A program made the position numbers and the translations under genes. Source: Clostridia bacterium (GTDB lineage Bacteria > Bacillota > Clostridia > Oscillospirales > Acutalibacteraceae). Taken from it: a stretch of 37,644 nucleotides of DNA. Below, one piece after another: positions 1 through 7,780 of this stretch. A model generated the notes under the pieces. It saw only the letters and a program-made list of their open reading frames with translations. It ran no database searches and was not told the origin of the DNA. The DNA is taken from positions 1 to 37,644 of the forward strand of contig JAFSDM010000025.1 in NCBI GenBank assembly GCA_017436225.1, read 5' to 3'. Within the stretch, counting starts at the first letter, position 1. Each line of letters opens with the position of its first letter.

Positions 1-32
1 ATTTTAATTTTTATTTTTTATTAGAACTGTTG

Positions 33-419
33 CTACATTTTAATTTTGCAGCAATCAGAACATTTACCATAAAAAACTATATTGTGACTTTCAATTTCTG
101 CGCCCGTATGTGTGGCGCTTTTTTTTGCAAAATCCTCCACAAAAGGAATATCCAAATCAACTATCTGCCTACAAGCTGTACAACACAGATGAGGGTGAGG
201 ATTGCAGGTAGCATCGTAATGCTCGCTTCCGTCAAATGCCTTAAAGGCTAGTATTTCGCCCGCCGAACTAAGCTCTGAGAGATTTCGGTATACCGTGCCA
301 AGGCTTATATTAGGTATTGCTTCCCGCGCCCTTTCATATATTGTAGTAGCGTTTGGATGGAGCTTTGTGGAACGCAAAATTTCTAAAACTACTTCACGTT
401 GCTTTGAATATCGTTTCAT
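33..419 (-). CDS. perR: Fur family transcriptional regulator, PerR-like
   Basis: 128-residue metal-dependent repressor with an N-terminal winged helix and a C-terminal dimerisation domain. Two CxxC pairs (C80/C83 and C120/C123) form the structural zinc site. By alignment from memory with Bacillus PerR, the regulatory metal ligands are present as H21, D69, H75, H77 and D88. An Asp at the last position is typical of peroxide-sensing PerR, whereas Fur usually has Glu there. The start is set by AAGGAG 7 nt upstream. It has its own promoter and a dyad over the probable transcription start, suggesting autoregulation. It is transcribed away from DUF951-prfA, and no catalase, peroxidase or rubrerythrin gene is adjacent. 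Family membership is sure; PerR rather than Fur or Zur is likely but inferred. Confidence 0.88.
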   Translation of the reverse strand: MKRYSKQREVVLEILRSTKLHPNATTIYERAREAIPNISLGTVYRNLSELSSAGEILAFKAFDGSEHYDATCNPHPHLCCTACRQIVDLDIPFVEDFAKKSATHTGAEIESHNIVFYGKCSDCCKIKM

Positions 420-444
420 CTCCTTAGCTCCTTAAATCTAAATA

Positions 445-455
445 GTAATCATTAC
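445..455 (-). promoter_or_regulatory. Per-box-like operator at the perR transcription start
   Basis: GTAATCATTAC is a perfect 5-1-5 dyad placed just downstream of the -10 box. Its TAAT-N-ATTA core equals the centre of the Bacillus PerR box (TTATAATNATTATAA); the outer positions mostly differ. The position would block transcription initiation, so autorepression is the natural reading. This is inferred from the sequence only. Confidence 0.5.
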
Positions 456-462
456 TGTTATT

Positions 463-491
463 ATAATACCAAATGCTTTCTGATTTGTCAA
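463..491 (-). promoter_or_regulatory. SigA promoter of the perR-like gene
   Basis: On the reverse strand, TTGACA (486-491) and TATTAT (463-468) are separated by exactly 17 nt. This is a near-consensus housekeeping promoter about 45 nt upstream of the start codon. Confidence 0.75.
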
Positions 492-549
492 GTGTTTTTT
501 TGAAAAAATTTTAAAAAAGTTTCTATTCTATTTATTCCTAATAAAATAC

Positions 550-578
550 TTGTATTTTTATATATATTAAGGTATAAT
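550..578 (+). promoter_or_regulatory. SigA promoter of the DUF951-prfA operon
   Basis: TTGTAT (550-555) and a perfect TATAAT (573-578) with a 17-nt spacer, 25 nt upstream of the DUF951 start. It probably drives the run of same-strand genes through the M18 aminopeptidase. Confidence 0.65.
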
Positions 579-603
579 AATAAGTTGAAAAGGAGTGCGG
601 AGA

Positions 604-786
604 ATGGATATTAAGGTTGGCGACAAGTTGATAATGAAAAAGCCACATCCCTGCGGCGGAAACCGATTTACCGTACTGCGCATTGGTATGGATTTTAAAC
701 TGCGTTGCGATGGTTGCGGTCACGAAATAATGGCTCCCCGCTCTAAAATAGAAAAACGCATTAAAAATATTATTACCGAAGAATAA
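604..786 (+). CDS. DUF951 family small zinc-ribbon-like protein
   Basis: 60-residue protein that begins MDIKVGDKL and carries a CDGCG motif followed by a basic [13 protein letters not shown] tail, the hallmark of DUF951. The family is widespread in Bacillota and its function is not established; the paired cysteines and basic tail suggest metal and nucleic-acid binding. The ATG at 604 was chosen over the in-frame GTG at 595 because AGGAG (591-595) sits 8 nt before the ATG and overlaps the GTG. It is first in the operon, 17 nt before prfA. A translation-related role is suggested by context only. Confidence 0.85.
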   Translation: MDIKVGDKLIMKKPHPCGGNRFTVLRIGMDFKLRCDGCGHEIMAPRSKIEKRIKNIITEE

Positions 787-803
787 TTTCAAGGAGTAAA
801 ATT

Positions 804-1880
804 ATGATAGAAAAGCTTAAAGCAGTTGAAAAGCGTTATACCGAAATTGGCGAGGAGCTTATGCTTCCCCAAACCGTTTCGGATAATAATCTTTATAAAA
901 AACTGATGCAAGAGCACAAGCACCTTACCCCTATTGTAGAAAAATACCGCGAATACATTGCCGCCGAGCAGTCTTATGAGGAAGCAAAGGAGCTTCTTAG
1001 TGAAGGCGGTTTAGATAAAGACTTTAAAGAGCTTGCGGAAGAAGAGCTTAAAGAGTCCAAAGAAAATATGGAAGTTTATTTTGAAGAGCTTAAAATCCTT
1101 CTTCTGCCCCGCGACCCTAATGATGACAAAAACGTTATTATTGAAATTCGCGGCGGCGCAGGCGGTGAAGAGGCGGCACTTTTTGCGAACTCACTTATGA
1201 GAATGTACACCATGTACGCCGAATCTAAGCGTTGGAAAAACGAAGTTTTAAGTATGAACGCTACCGAGCTTGGCGGTATTAAAGAGGTTAGCTTTATGAT
1301 AAGCGGTGACGGCGCTTACTCACGTTTTAAGTATGAAAGCGGAGTGCATCGTGTTCAGCGTGTTCCCGAAACCGAAACCTCAGGCAGAATTCACACCTCC
1401 ACCGTTACCGTTGCTGTTTTACCCGAAGCAGAAGAAGTTGATTTTGACATTAACCCTACCGATTTGAAGATTGATACTTACCGTTCAAGCGGCGCGGGTG
1501 GTCAGCATGTTAATACCACCGACTCGGCTATTCGTATAACCCACCTGCCCACGGGCGTTGTTGTTGAATGTCAGGATGAGCGCAGTCAGCACAAAAACAA
1601 AGACAAAGCTATGCGACTTTTACGCAGCCGCTTACTCGAAGCCGAAATGCAAAAGCAAACTGAGGCTATTGCAGGTGAGCGCCGTGCTCAGGTTGGCACA
1701 GGTGACAGAAGCGAAAGAATAAGAACCTACAACTACCCACAAGGCAGAGTTACCGACCACAGAATTGGTCTTACACTTTATAAAATCGACCAAATTTTAA
1801 ACGGCGATTTAGATGAAGTTATTGATAGTCTTATTACCCACTACAGAGCAGAGATGCTTAAAGAGCAGGGTAGTATTTAA
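804..1880 (+). CDS. prfA: Peptide chain release factor 1
   Basis: 358-residue class I release factor that recognises UAA and UAG and triggers peptidyl-tRNA hydrolysis. The GGQ catalytic loop is at residues 232-234. The codon-recognition tripeptide is PET at about 188-190, in the position of the PxT motif of RF1; RF2 would carry SPF. The C-terminal [13 protein letters not shown] segment is typical. RBS AAGGAG lies 8 nt upstream. The gene sits between DUF951 and sua5, with a 14-nt gap to the latter. No programmed frameshift is present, as expected for RF1. Length matches the family. Confidence 0.97.
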   Translation: MIEKLKAVEKRYTEIGEELMLPQTVSDNNLYKKLMQEHKHLTPIVEKYREYIAAEQSYEEAKELLSEGGLDKDFKELAEEELKESKENMEVYFEELKILLLPRDPNDDKNVIIEIRGGAGGEEAALFANSLMRMYTMYAESKRWKNEVLSMNATELGGIKEVSFMISGDGAYSRFKYESGVHRVQRVPETETSGRIHTSTVTVAVLPEAEEVDFDINPTDLKIDTYRSSGAGGQHVNTTDSAIRITHLPTGVVVECQDERSQHKNKDKAMRLLRSRLLEAEMQKQTEAIAGERRAQVGTGDRSERIRTYNYPQGRVTDHRIGLTLYKIDQILNGDLDEVIDSLITHYRAEMLKEQGSI

Positions 1881-1894
1881 TAAAGAGTGATTAT

Positions 1895-2923
1895 ATGAAA
1901 ACCCTACACCTTAAAGCTATGGATGAAAATGCCGTAAACGAAATAACCAAAGCTGCCGAAATACTTAAAAACGGCGGCTTGGTTGCCATTCCTACCGAAA
2001 CGGTTTACGGACTTGCGGCATCAGCTTTTAATGAAAGTGCAGTAGCTAACATATTTAAGGCGAAGGGCAGACCTAACGATAACCCGCTTATCGTTCATAT
2101 AGCAGAAATAACAGAGCTTGAAAAAATAGCAAAAGATATAACCCCCATAGCAAAAAAATGTATGGACTCCTTTTGGCCCGGTCCCTTTACGGCGGTTTTG
2201 CCCAAAACAGAGGTTATACCCGCCTCGGTTTCGGGCGGTCTTAATACCGTAGCAGTGCGTATGCCAAACAACCCCGTTGCAAGGGCTATTATTAAAAAAT
2301 CGGGGCTGCCCTTAGCCGCTCCTTCGGCAAACCGCTCCGGCTCACCCAGTCCATCCACCGCAAACCACGTTATAGATGATTTAGATGGCAGAATTGATGC
2401 CGTTGTAATATCTGAAAATTGTGAGGTTGGTGTGGAGTCAACCGTTGTTACCTTTGCTACCGAACCGCCAAGACTTCTTCGCCCCGGTGCGGTTACGGCA
2501 GAACAACTTAAAGAGCTTATACCTGATCTTATTATTGACCCCGCAGTTACTGCCGAGCCCGAAAAGGGTGTAGCGGTTGCCTCCCCCGGTATGAAATACA
2601 AACACTATGCTCCCAAAGCAGAAGTTATTATGGCGGTGGGAAGTATAAACTCCTTTTGTGAATATTGTAACACCCACAAGGCTGATTTTGATTTTGCCCT
2701 TTGCTATGATGAAGATGAAAAAAATCTTTTAATCCCCCACCTATCACTTGGCGAAAATGAAAACCACGAAAAACAAGCCGAGCTTTTATTCAAATACTTA
2801 AGGGATATTGATAAAAAAGGCTACAAAAGGGTTATTGTTCACGCACCTCTTAAGGAAGGGGTTGGCCTTGCGGTTTATAACAGACTTATTCGCGCCGCCG
2901 GCTTTAAGGTGATTGATTTATGA
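1895..2923 (+). CDS. L-threonylcarbamoyladenylate synthase (Sua5/TsaC, long form)
   Basis: 342 residues. The N-terminal YrdC domain (about 15-205) contains PTETVYGL (33-40), KGRPNDNP (57-64) and a SANRSG motif. A C-terminal Sua5 domain follows, after the HYAPKAEV linker. The enzyme makes threonylcarbamoyl-AMP from Thr, bicarbonate and ATP, the first step of t6A37 tRNA modification. The length shows the two-domain Sua5/YwlC form rather than the short TsaC. Its TGA overlaps the coaE start (ATGA), implying translational coupling. mtaB, at 14544 in this window, encodes the enzyme that methylthiolates t6A. Confidence 0.95.
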   Translation: MKTLHLKAMDENAVNEITKAAEILKNGGLVAIPTETVYGLAASAFNESAVANIFKAKGRPNDNPLIVHIAEITELEKIAKDITPIAKKCMDSFWPGPFTAVLPKTEVIPASVSGGLNTVAVRMPNNPVARAIIKKSGLPLAAPSANRSGSPSPSTANHVIDDLDGRIDAVVISENCEVGVESTVVTFATEPPRLLRPGAVTAEQLKELIPDLIIDPAVTAEPEKGVAVASPGMKYKHYAPKAEVIMAVGSINSFCEYCNTHKADFDFALCYDEDEKNLLIPHLSLGENENHEKQAELLFKYLRDIDKKGYKRVIVHAPLKEGVGLAVYNRLIRAAGFKVIDL

Positions 2924-3507
2924 AAATAATTGGACTTACGGGACCTAGCGGAACGGGTAAAACCACCGTTTCGGATATTGCCGCTAATTTGGGTTACGCT
3001 ATAATTGATTGCGACAAGGTAGCAAGGGAGGTTGCAAACGACCCCGAGCTTTTAAGCACCCTTGAGGCAGAATTTAAGGGCGTTACCGAAAACGGAATTC
3101 TAAACCGAAAGGCTCTTGCCGAAAAGGCGTTTGCCACAAGCAAAGCCACCGAAAAATTAAACAGCATAATGCTACCCGTTATAGCAAATGCTATTGATGA
3201 AAAAATTAAAAATTTTGAAAAAATCGGTACAGAATACATCCTTTTAGATGCTCCCACCCTTTTTGAAAGCGGAGAGGACAAAAAATGTGATGCCGTAATT
3301 GCGGTACTTGCAGATATTGAAATCCGAGCCAAGCGTATAAAGGCAAGGGATAATTTAACCCCCGCTCAGCTGGAGAGCCGACTAAAGGCAACAAAACCCG
3401 ACTCTTTTTACAAAGAACGCACTAAATATATTATATGTAATAACGGTAATCTGTTTGATTTACAATCAAATGCAATAAATATTTTAAAAAAATTTAAGGA
3501 GATGTAG
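2920..3507 (+). CDS. coaE: Dephospho-CoA kinase
   Basis: 195 residues. It phosphorylates the 3'-hydroxyl of the dephospho-CoA ribose, the last step of CoA synthesis. A P-loop GPSGTGKT lies at residues 8-15, followed by IDCDKVAREV and the LDAPTLFESG segment characteristic of CoaE, and a helical lid rich in Arg/Lys (RIKARDNL). It overlaps sua5 by 4 nt and lies 4 nt before the M18 gene, so it is embedded in one transcript. Length is normal for the family. Confidence 0.94.
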   Translation: MKIIGLTGPSGTGKTTVSDIAANLGYAIIDCDKVAREVANDPELLSTLEAEFKGVTENGILNRKALAEKAFATSKATEKLNSIMLPVIANAIDEKIKNFEKIGTEYILLDAPTLFESGEDKKCDAVIAVLADIEIRAKRIKARDNLTPAQLESRLKATKPDSFYKERTKYIICNNGNLFDLQSNAINILKKFKEM

Positions 3508-3511
3508 CTTT

Positions 3512-4903
3512 ATGGAAACAAAAGAACTTAAAGATATGCTGTTTTACAAACGCAAAAACGGTTATTCCGTAATTAGTGATGAGGTTAAAACTGCCGCTTT
3601 TGATTTTGCAGAGGGTTATAAAAACTATTTAAATAATTCCAAAACCGAACGCAGAGCAGTTACTACCTCTATTGAAATTGCAAAGGCAAAGGGATTTAAG
3701 GAATTTGACCCCAAATCCACCTACAAAGCAGGCGAAAAGCTTTACATTAACAATCGCGGCAAGGCTGCGGCATTTGTTGTTATTGGTGAGGAGGATATTG
3801 AGCTTGGTGCAACCGTTACCGCCGCTCACATTGACTCTCCCCGTTTAGACCTAAAGCCAAACCCACTTTATGAAGATATTGAGCTTGGACTTTTTAAAAC
3901 CCACTACTACGGCGGTATTCGTAAATATCAGTGGACTGCCGTTCCCCTTGCTATTCACGGCGTATTTGCTAAAAAGGACGGCACCGTGGTTGATGTTACA
4001 ATCGGCGAGGATGAAAACGATCCCATTTTTGTAATAAACGACCTTTTGCCACACCTTGCTGCAGAGCAAAACAAACGCCTTTTACCACAAGGTATTGCGG
4101 GTGAAGAGCTTAACGTTTTGGTTGGCAGTATGCCCTTTAAGGATGACTCTGAAAGCGAACTTGTAAAGCTTAACCTTTTAAATATTCTTTATGAAAAATA
4201 CGGTGTTACCGAAGCCGATTTCCTTTCTGCCGAGCTTGAGTGCGTACCCGCATATAAGGCGAAGGATTTAGGTTTAGACCGCTCTATGATAGGCTCCTAC
4301 GGTCACGATGACCGCGTTTGCGCCTACCCCGCTTTAATGGCAATCACCGAGCTTGGCGTTCCTAAGAAAACCGCTATTTGCGTTTTAGCCGACAAGGAGG
4401 AAACAGGCTCCAACGGCAACACAGGTCTTAGCTCCGATTTCCTTTATCATATTATAGATGACCTTTGCCGTAATCAAAATAAATCCACCACCTTGGCGCT
4501 TCGCAACAGCGTTTGCCTTTCTGCCGATGTTAATGCTGCAACCGACCCCACCTTTAAAAATGTTATGGAGCCTAAAAATGCTTCCTACCTTAATTACGGT
4601 GTTGTTATTACCAAATACACAGGTTCAGGCGGTAAGGGTGGCACATCCGACGCTTCTGCTGAATATGTTGGCAAGGTTCGCGCAATGCTTGATAAAAACG
4701 AAATTATATGGCAAACAGGCGAGCTTGGTAAGGTAGATGCAGGCGGCGGCGGAACTGTTGCAAAATACGTTGCAAATTTAGGCTTAGACGTTGTAGACCT
4801 TGGCGTTCCCGTTCTTTCCATGCACGCACCCTTCGAAACCGTTTCAAAGCTTGACGTTTATATGACCTACCTCACAATGTCTGCCTTCCACAAGGATTTT
4901 TAA
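3512..4903 (+). CDS. M18 family aminopeptidase
   Basis: 463-residue zinc aminopeptidase of the M18 (aspartyl aminopeptidase-like) family, expected to be cytosolic. Visible sites are AAHIDSPR (H106 as a metal ligand), SYGHDDRVCAYPAL (261-274, bridging Asp) and DKEETGSNGNTG (catalytic and metal Glu 296-297). Near the end, SMHAPFETVSKLD gives the last His. RBS AAGGAG is 10 nt upstream. It ends the forward cluster and its stop codon abuts that of the convergent M14 gene with no spacer and no visible hairpin. Which N-terminal residue it prefers cannot be told from sequence. Confidence 0.94.
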   Translation: METKELKDMLFYKRKNGYSVISDEVKTAAFDFAEGYKNYLNNSKTERRAVTTSIEIAKAKGFKEFDPKSTYKAGEKLYINNRGKAAAFVVIGEEDIELGATVTAAHIDSPRLDLKPNPLYEDIELGLFKTHYYGGIRKYQWTAVPLAIHGVFAKKDGTVVDVTIGEDENDPIFVINDLLPHLAAEQNKRLLPQGIAGEELNVLVGSMPFKDDSESELVKLNLLNILYEKYGVTEADFLSAELECVPAYKAKDLGLDRSMIGSYGHDDRVCAYPALMAITELGVPKKTAICVLADKEETGSNGNTGLSSDFLYHIIDDLCRNQNKSTTLALRNSVCLSADVNAATDPTFKNVMEPKNASYLNYGVVITKYTGSGGKGGTSDASAEYVGKVRAMLDKNEIIWQTGELGKVDAGGGGTVAKYVANLGLDVVDLGVPVLSMHAPFETVSKLDVYMTYLTMSAFHKDF

Positions 4904-5797
4904 TTAAAACAGGCAGGAGAGGGTTAAAAGCTCCCTTAGCCTTGCATACCAATAGGTAAGCTCGCTGCAATCGGGAACCAATTTGCCCCCTATTTTTACA
5001 GTAATAGCCGGCTTTTCAAATTCATAGGCGAACCAATCTGAAAAATTTAAATTTTTGTTTGTAATTGGCGGCGTTATGCTAAATGAAGTAACCGCCGCCA
5101 TAATTTCTGCCATTTTCACACTTCTTTCAGGCTCTGCAAATCCGCTATACATAACAGTTTTATCACCCACCGCAAGGCTTATTAGCTGTCGCGCCCTTTT
5201 GTTTCGGCAAAAATTGGCAAGCGCTACCGTTTCAGCCTCTGATTCGGGTCGGTATCCGCTAAACCCTGCAAAGCTAGGTCCCGCTATATGTAGCTTTTGC
5301 TCCTCAAGGCGCCTTTGCTTAAAGCCTAAAAAGAAGTTTCGTGAAATCTCTACGCCACGCAAATTCGCCCGCCACTTTGAAAAATCGCCATAGCAGAGCT
5401 TTGATATTTTATCTGCCATATTCCCGCAACCGTTCTGACCTCTCAGCGCTATTTCGTACCCATCGGGGTTAAGAAGCGGTAAAATCATAACACCTCTGCC
5501 AAACATTGCTCTTCTTATATTTATTCCGCACATTTCATCGCCCACCAGAATTTTTTCACTAAGCTCCGCAATAAACTGCAATAGTATAAGAGTAGCAATT
5601 CTAAAGGCGGGGTCATCCCCCGTTACAAACAGGGTAAAATCACTAGTGCTGCCCAGACTTAGCACCTGTATATCTCTGCCCGCTACCGATTTGCCTATGC
5701 TTTCTACCCCAACAAAGGGGTATTTGCGAGTTATGAGCGCAATTAATCTTTTAATCTCAAAATAACTGTAATCTATCCCGTGAATTTTACTTTCCAT
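4904..5797 (-). CDS. M14 carboxypeptidase-fold protein lacking zinc ligands (probable pseudoenzyme)
   Basis: 297 residues with clear M14 landmarks: an SIGKSVAGRDI N-terminal strand, PLLNPDGYE (107-115), GVEISRNF in place of the usual GVDLNRNF (148-155), and a SEAET segment. The catalytic apparatus is gone. The HxxE zinc motif is replaced by DPAF (62-65), the third ligand His region ISxH reads ISLAVG (206-211), and the catalytic Glu near the C terminus is Lys 268 (ITVKIG). The relatives act as gamma-D-glutamyl-diamino acid endopeptidases on peptidoglycan peptides. No signal peptide is visible. The frame is intact and has AAGGAG 9 nt upstream, so it looks like a maintained non-catalytic protein rather than a decayed gene. 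Confidence 0.8.
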   Translation of the reverse strand: MESKIHGIDYSYFEIKRLIALITRKYPFVGVESIGKSVAGRDIQVLSLGSTSDFTLFVTGDDPAFRIATLILLQFIAELSEKILVGDEMCGINIRRAMFGRGVMILPLLNPDGYEIALRGQNGCGNMADKISKLCYGDFSKWRANLRGVEISRNFFLGFKQRRLEEQKLHIAGPSFAGFSGYRPESEAETVALANFCRNKRARQLISLAVGDKTVMYSGFAEPERSVKMAEIMAAVTSFSITPPITNKNLNFSDWFAYEFEKPAITVKIGGKLVPDCSELTYWYARLRELLTLSCLF

Positions 5798-5869
5798 ATT
5801 AATCTGCTCCTTTTGGCGTACATATTATTATATATTATGCTGTAAGAAGCCCTTTTAGGAGGATTTTTT

Positions 5870-6412
5870 ATGAATTTAGAGGAAAAACAATTATCATTTG
5901 AATATAAATTTAAAGGCAGAATAATAAATCTCCGTGTAGATGAAGCTCTGCTTCCAAACGGAGCTACCGCGTCAAGAGAAATTGTTGAGCATAACGGCGG
6001 TATTTGCGTTGTTCCCCTTACCGAAAACAATGAAATTTTAATGGTAGAGCAGTTTCGCTACCCATACGGCGAGGTTGTTTTAGAAATCCCCGCAGGCAAA
6101 CGCGATGGCAACGAAGAGCCACTAGACGGCGGCAAACGTGAGCTTAAAGAAGAAACCGGCGCCACCGCCGAAAGCTATACCTTTTTAGGTGAGCTTTACC
6201 CATCACCCGGATACTGCGGTGAAATCATTTATATGTACCTTGCAAAAGGTCTTTCTTACGGTGAAACCGACCCCGATGAGGATGAATTTTTAAATGTTAA
6301 AAAGATCCCCTTAGAAAAGGCGGTTGATATGATAATGAAGGGCGAAATTAAGGATGCCAAAACTCAAACCGCTATTTTAAAGGTTGAAAGGATGCTTAAA
6401 AATGGTTTCTAA
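5870..6412 (+). CDS. Nudix hydrolase, ADP-ribose pyrophosphatase type
   Basis: 180 residues. The Nudix box GX5EX7REUXEEXG is complete at residues 76-97, starting GKRDGNEE and ending RELKEETG. Upstream MVEQFRYPYGEVVLEIPAG is typical of the ADP-ribose/NDP-sugar pyrophosphatase subgroup that yields AMP plus ribose 5-phosphate. The RBS is AGGAGG, 7 nt before the ATG. The next gene starts inside its last codons (11-nt overlap), so the two are translationally coupled. The substrate is inferred from the subgroup. Confidence 0.92.
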   Translation: MNLEEKQLSFEYKFKGRIINLRVDEALLPNGATASREIVEHNGGICVVPLTENNEILMVEQFRYPYGEVVLEIPAGKRDGNEEPLDGGKRELKEETGATAESYTFLGELYPSPGYCGEIIYMYLAKGLSYGETDPDEDEFLNVKKIPLEKAVDMIMKGEIKDAKTQTAILKVERMLKNGF

Positions 6413-7268
6413 GAGAATAATAATTGATGAAGCGAATAATGTTTATTTAGATTGCTATCTGCACGAAAATCCACCCGTTGCCTTTAAAGAAGAACTGGCA
6501 CGACCTGCCGTTGTGGTATGCCCCGGCGGCGGATACAACCATTTAAGTGAGCGTGAAGCCGATCCTGTTGCATTTGAATATTTAGCAAAGGGATATAACG
6601 CCTTTGTTCTTTATTATTCTTTAAAGGAAGCCGCCACTTTTCCAAAGCCTATTGTAGATTTATCCAAGGCGCTTAAAATTATCCGCGAAAATGCTGATGA
6701 ATGGCATATTATTAAGGATAAAATTGCAGTTTGCGGTTTTTCGGCAGGCGGTCATTTATGTGCATCGCTTGGCGTTCATTGGAATTTACCCGAAGTGATG
6801 GGAAAATCCGACTGCTTTAACGGCGAAAACAAGCCTAATGCTTTAATTCTTGTGTATCCTGCAATTACCACACGCGGTTGGCTTAACGAAAAGCACCAAC
6901 GTTTTACTGATGAATATCATTCCTTCGAGGATGTAAAAAAGCTTTTAGATTGCTCCTTGCACGTTGGCAAACACACTCCCCCAACCTTTTTAACCCACTG
7001 TTTTTCCGATAATGTTGTACCCGTGCAGGAAAGTCTTGCCTTTGCAAACGTTTTAGAAGAAAATGATATTCCGTTTGAGCTTCACGTTTTTCCAAACGGA
7101 CTTCACGGTATGGGTCTTGGCAATCTTGAAACCTATCGCTTTGAAGATAAGTCATACGCTAAATGGATGGAGCTTTCTGTTCTTTGGCTTGACCGACTTT
7201 TTTCTGATGAATTATTTGAGCCACAAAAAAGCTATCCCGATATTCCAAGAGCAAGATTTTTAGTATGA
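6402..7268 (+). CDS. Alpha/beta hydrolase, acetyl-esterase-like
   Basis: 288 residues. The oxyanion region is CPGGGY (40-45), the nucleophile elbow is GFSAGG with Ser 114, and probable acid and base are Asp 203 (FSDNVVP) and His 235 (GLHGMG). The arrangement matches small cytoplasmic carbohydrate or xylan acetyl esterases related to BD-FAE/Axe enzymes. There is no signal peptide, so intracellular deacetylation of imported oligosaccharides is plausible. The ATG at 6402 is chosen because AAAGGA lies 9 nt before it; an upstream in-frame TTG at 6384 has no such site. A strong terminator follows immediately. Confidence 0.87.
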   Translation: MVSKRIIIDEANNVYLDCYLHENPPVAFKEELARPAVVVCPGGGYNHLSEREADPVAFEYLAKGYNAFVLYYSLKEAATFPKPIVDLSKALKIIRENADEWHIIKDKIAVCGFSAGGHLCASLGVHWNLPEVMGKSDCFNGENKPNALILVYPAITTRGWLNEKHQRFTDEYHSFEDVKKLLDCSLHVGKHTPPTFLTHCFSDNVVPVQESLAFANVLEENDIPFELHVFPNGLHGMGLGNLETYRFEDKSYAKWMELSVLWLDRLFSDELFEPQKSYPDIPRARFLV

Positions 7269-7272
7269 TTTT

Positions 7273-7309
7273 AGCAGGTAGATTTTAAATGAAATCTACC
7301 TGCTTTTTT
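7273..7309 (+). terminator. Rho-independent terminator after the esterase gene
   Basis: A 13-bp perfect stem (AGCAGGTAGATTT, 7273-7285, with its complement 7292-7304), a 6-nt loop and a run of six T. It closes the Nudix-esterase unit. Confidence 0.92.
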
Positions 7310-7413
7310 ATGAATACTTTACAGATTTAGCACTTTAAATAGTTAAATTGTATAATTATTTTAAAAATATAGCTTTTATAACTGTGCAAACCTTAAATTT
7401 ATCATTAAAAAGG

Positions 7414-7441
7414 TTGACAAATCATTATATTTTGTTATAAT
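7414..7441 (+). promoter_or_regulatory. SigA promoter of the ilvA T-box operon
   Basis: Perfect TTGACA (7414-7419) and perfect TATAAT (7436-7441) with a 16-nt spacer. The transcript would start near 7448 and carry about 330 nt of leader before ilvA. Confidence 0.85.
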
Positions 7442-7732
7442 AAGTTGTATATAATTTAAAATGCTATGATAGGGACAGTTCTTTTATTTTTGGTAGTTTT
7501 CAGAGAGTCGGCGGTTGCTGTGAGCCGATAACGAGAATTTAAAAGCATCCCCCTTAAGCAGACGGCTGAAACGGTTATTTTTGTAATTTTCCGCGTGTAA
7601 GCCTGTACGGGTTCGACCGTTATATCGAAGGTGTATTTTTTGTACATCATGAGTGATCGCATATTTGCGGTAATACGAGTGGTACCACGGAACGATTTTT
7701 TCTTCCGCCTCGATTTTCGGGGCGGATTTTTT
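7442..7732 (+). promoter_or_regulatory. T-box riboswitch leader, probably sensing uncharged tRNA-Ile
   Basis: Stem I hallmarks are AGAGAG (7502-7507) and a GGTTGCTGTGAGCC distal region. The conserved T-box/antiterminator element TGGTACCACGG is at 7680-7690. A competing terminator hairpin (7705-7725) with a T-run precedes ilvA. CTTTTA (7481-7486) can pair with TAAAAG (7540-7545), and the internal loop just 3' of that helix contains ATC (7547-7549), an Ile codon in the place expected for the specifier. The TGGT bulge would pair with ACCA, fitting a tRNA with discriminator A. Class identity is strong; the Ile specifier is read by eye from an unmodelled fold. The rest of 7269-7780 holds only the terminator and promoter listed separately. 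Confidence 0.93.
7705..7732 (+). terminator. T-box regulated terminator
   Basis: CCGCC(T)CG paired with CGGGGCGG followed by TTTTTT, immediately after the T-box element. It forms when the antiterminator is not stabilised by uncharged tRNA. Confidence 0.85.
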
Positions 7733-7780
7733 AAAAATAGTTCGTCTCGAGCTATTTTTTATATTTTGGAGGAAATCTCA

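Noticed and set aside
2095-2601. Long reverse frame inside the sua5 gene
   Set aside because: Shadow frame of a well-conserved gene; composition is low-complexity and no start signal is seen.
7631-7780. Open frame extending ilvA upstream by 50 codons
   Set aside because: The extension runs through the T-box element and its terminator; GGAGG before 7781 and family length fix the start there.
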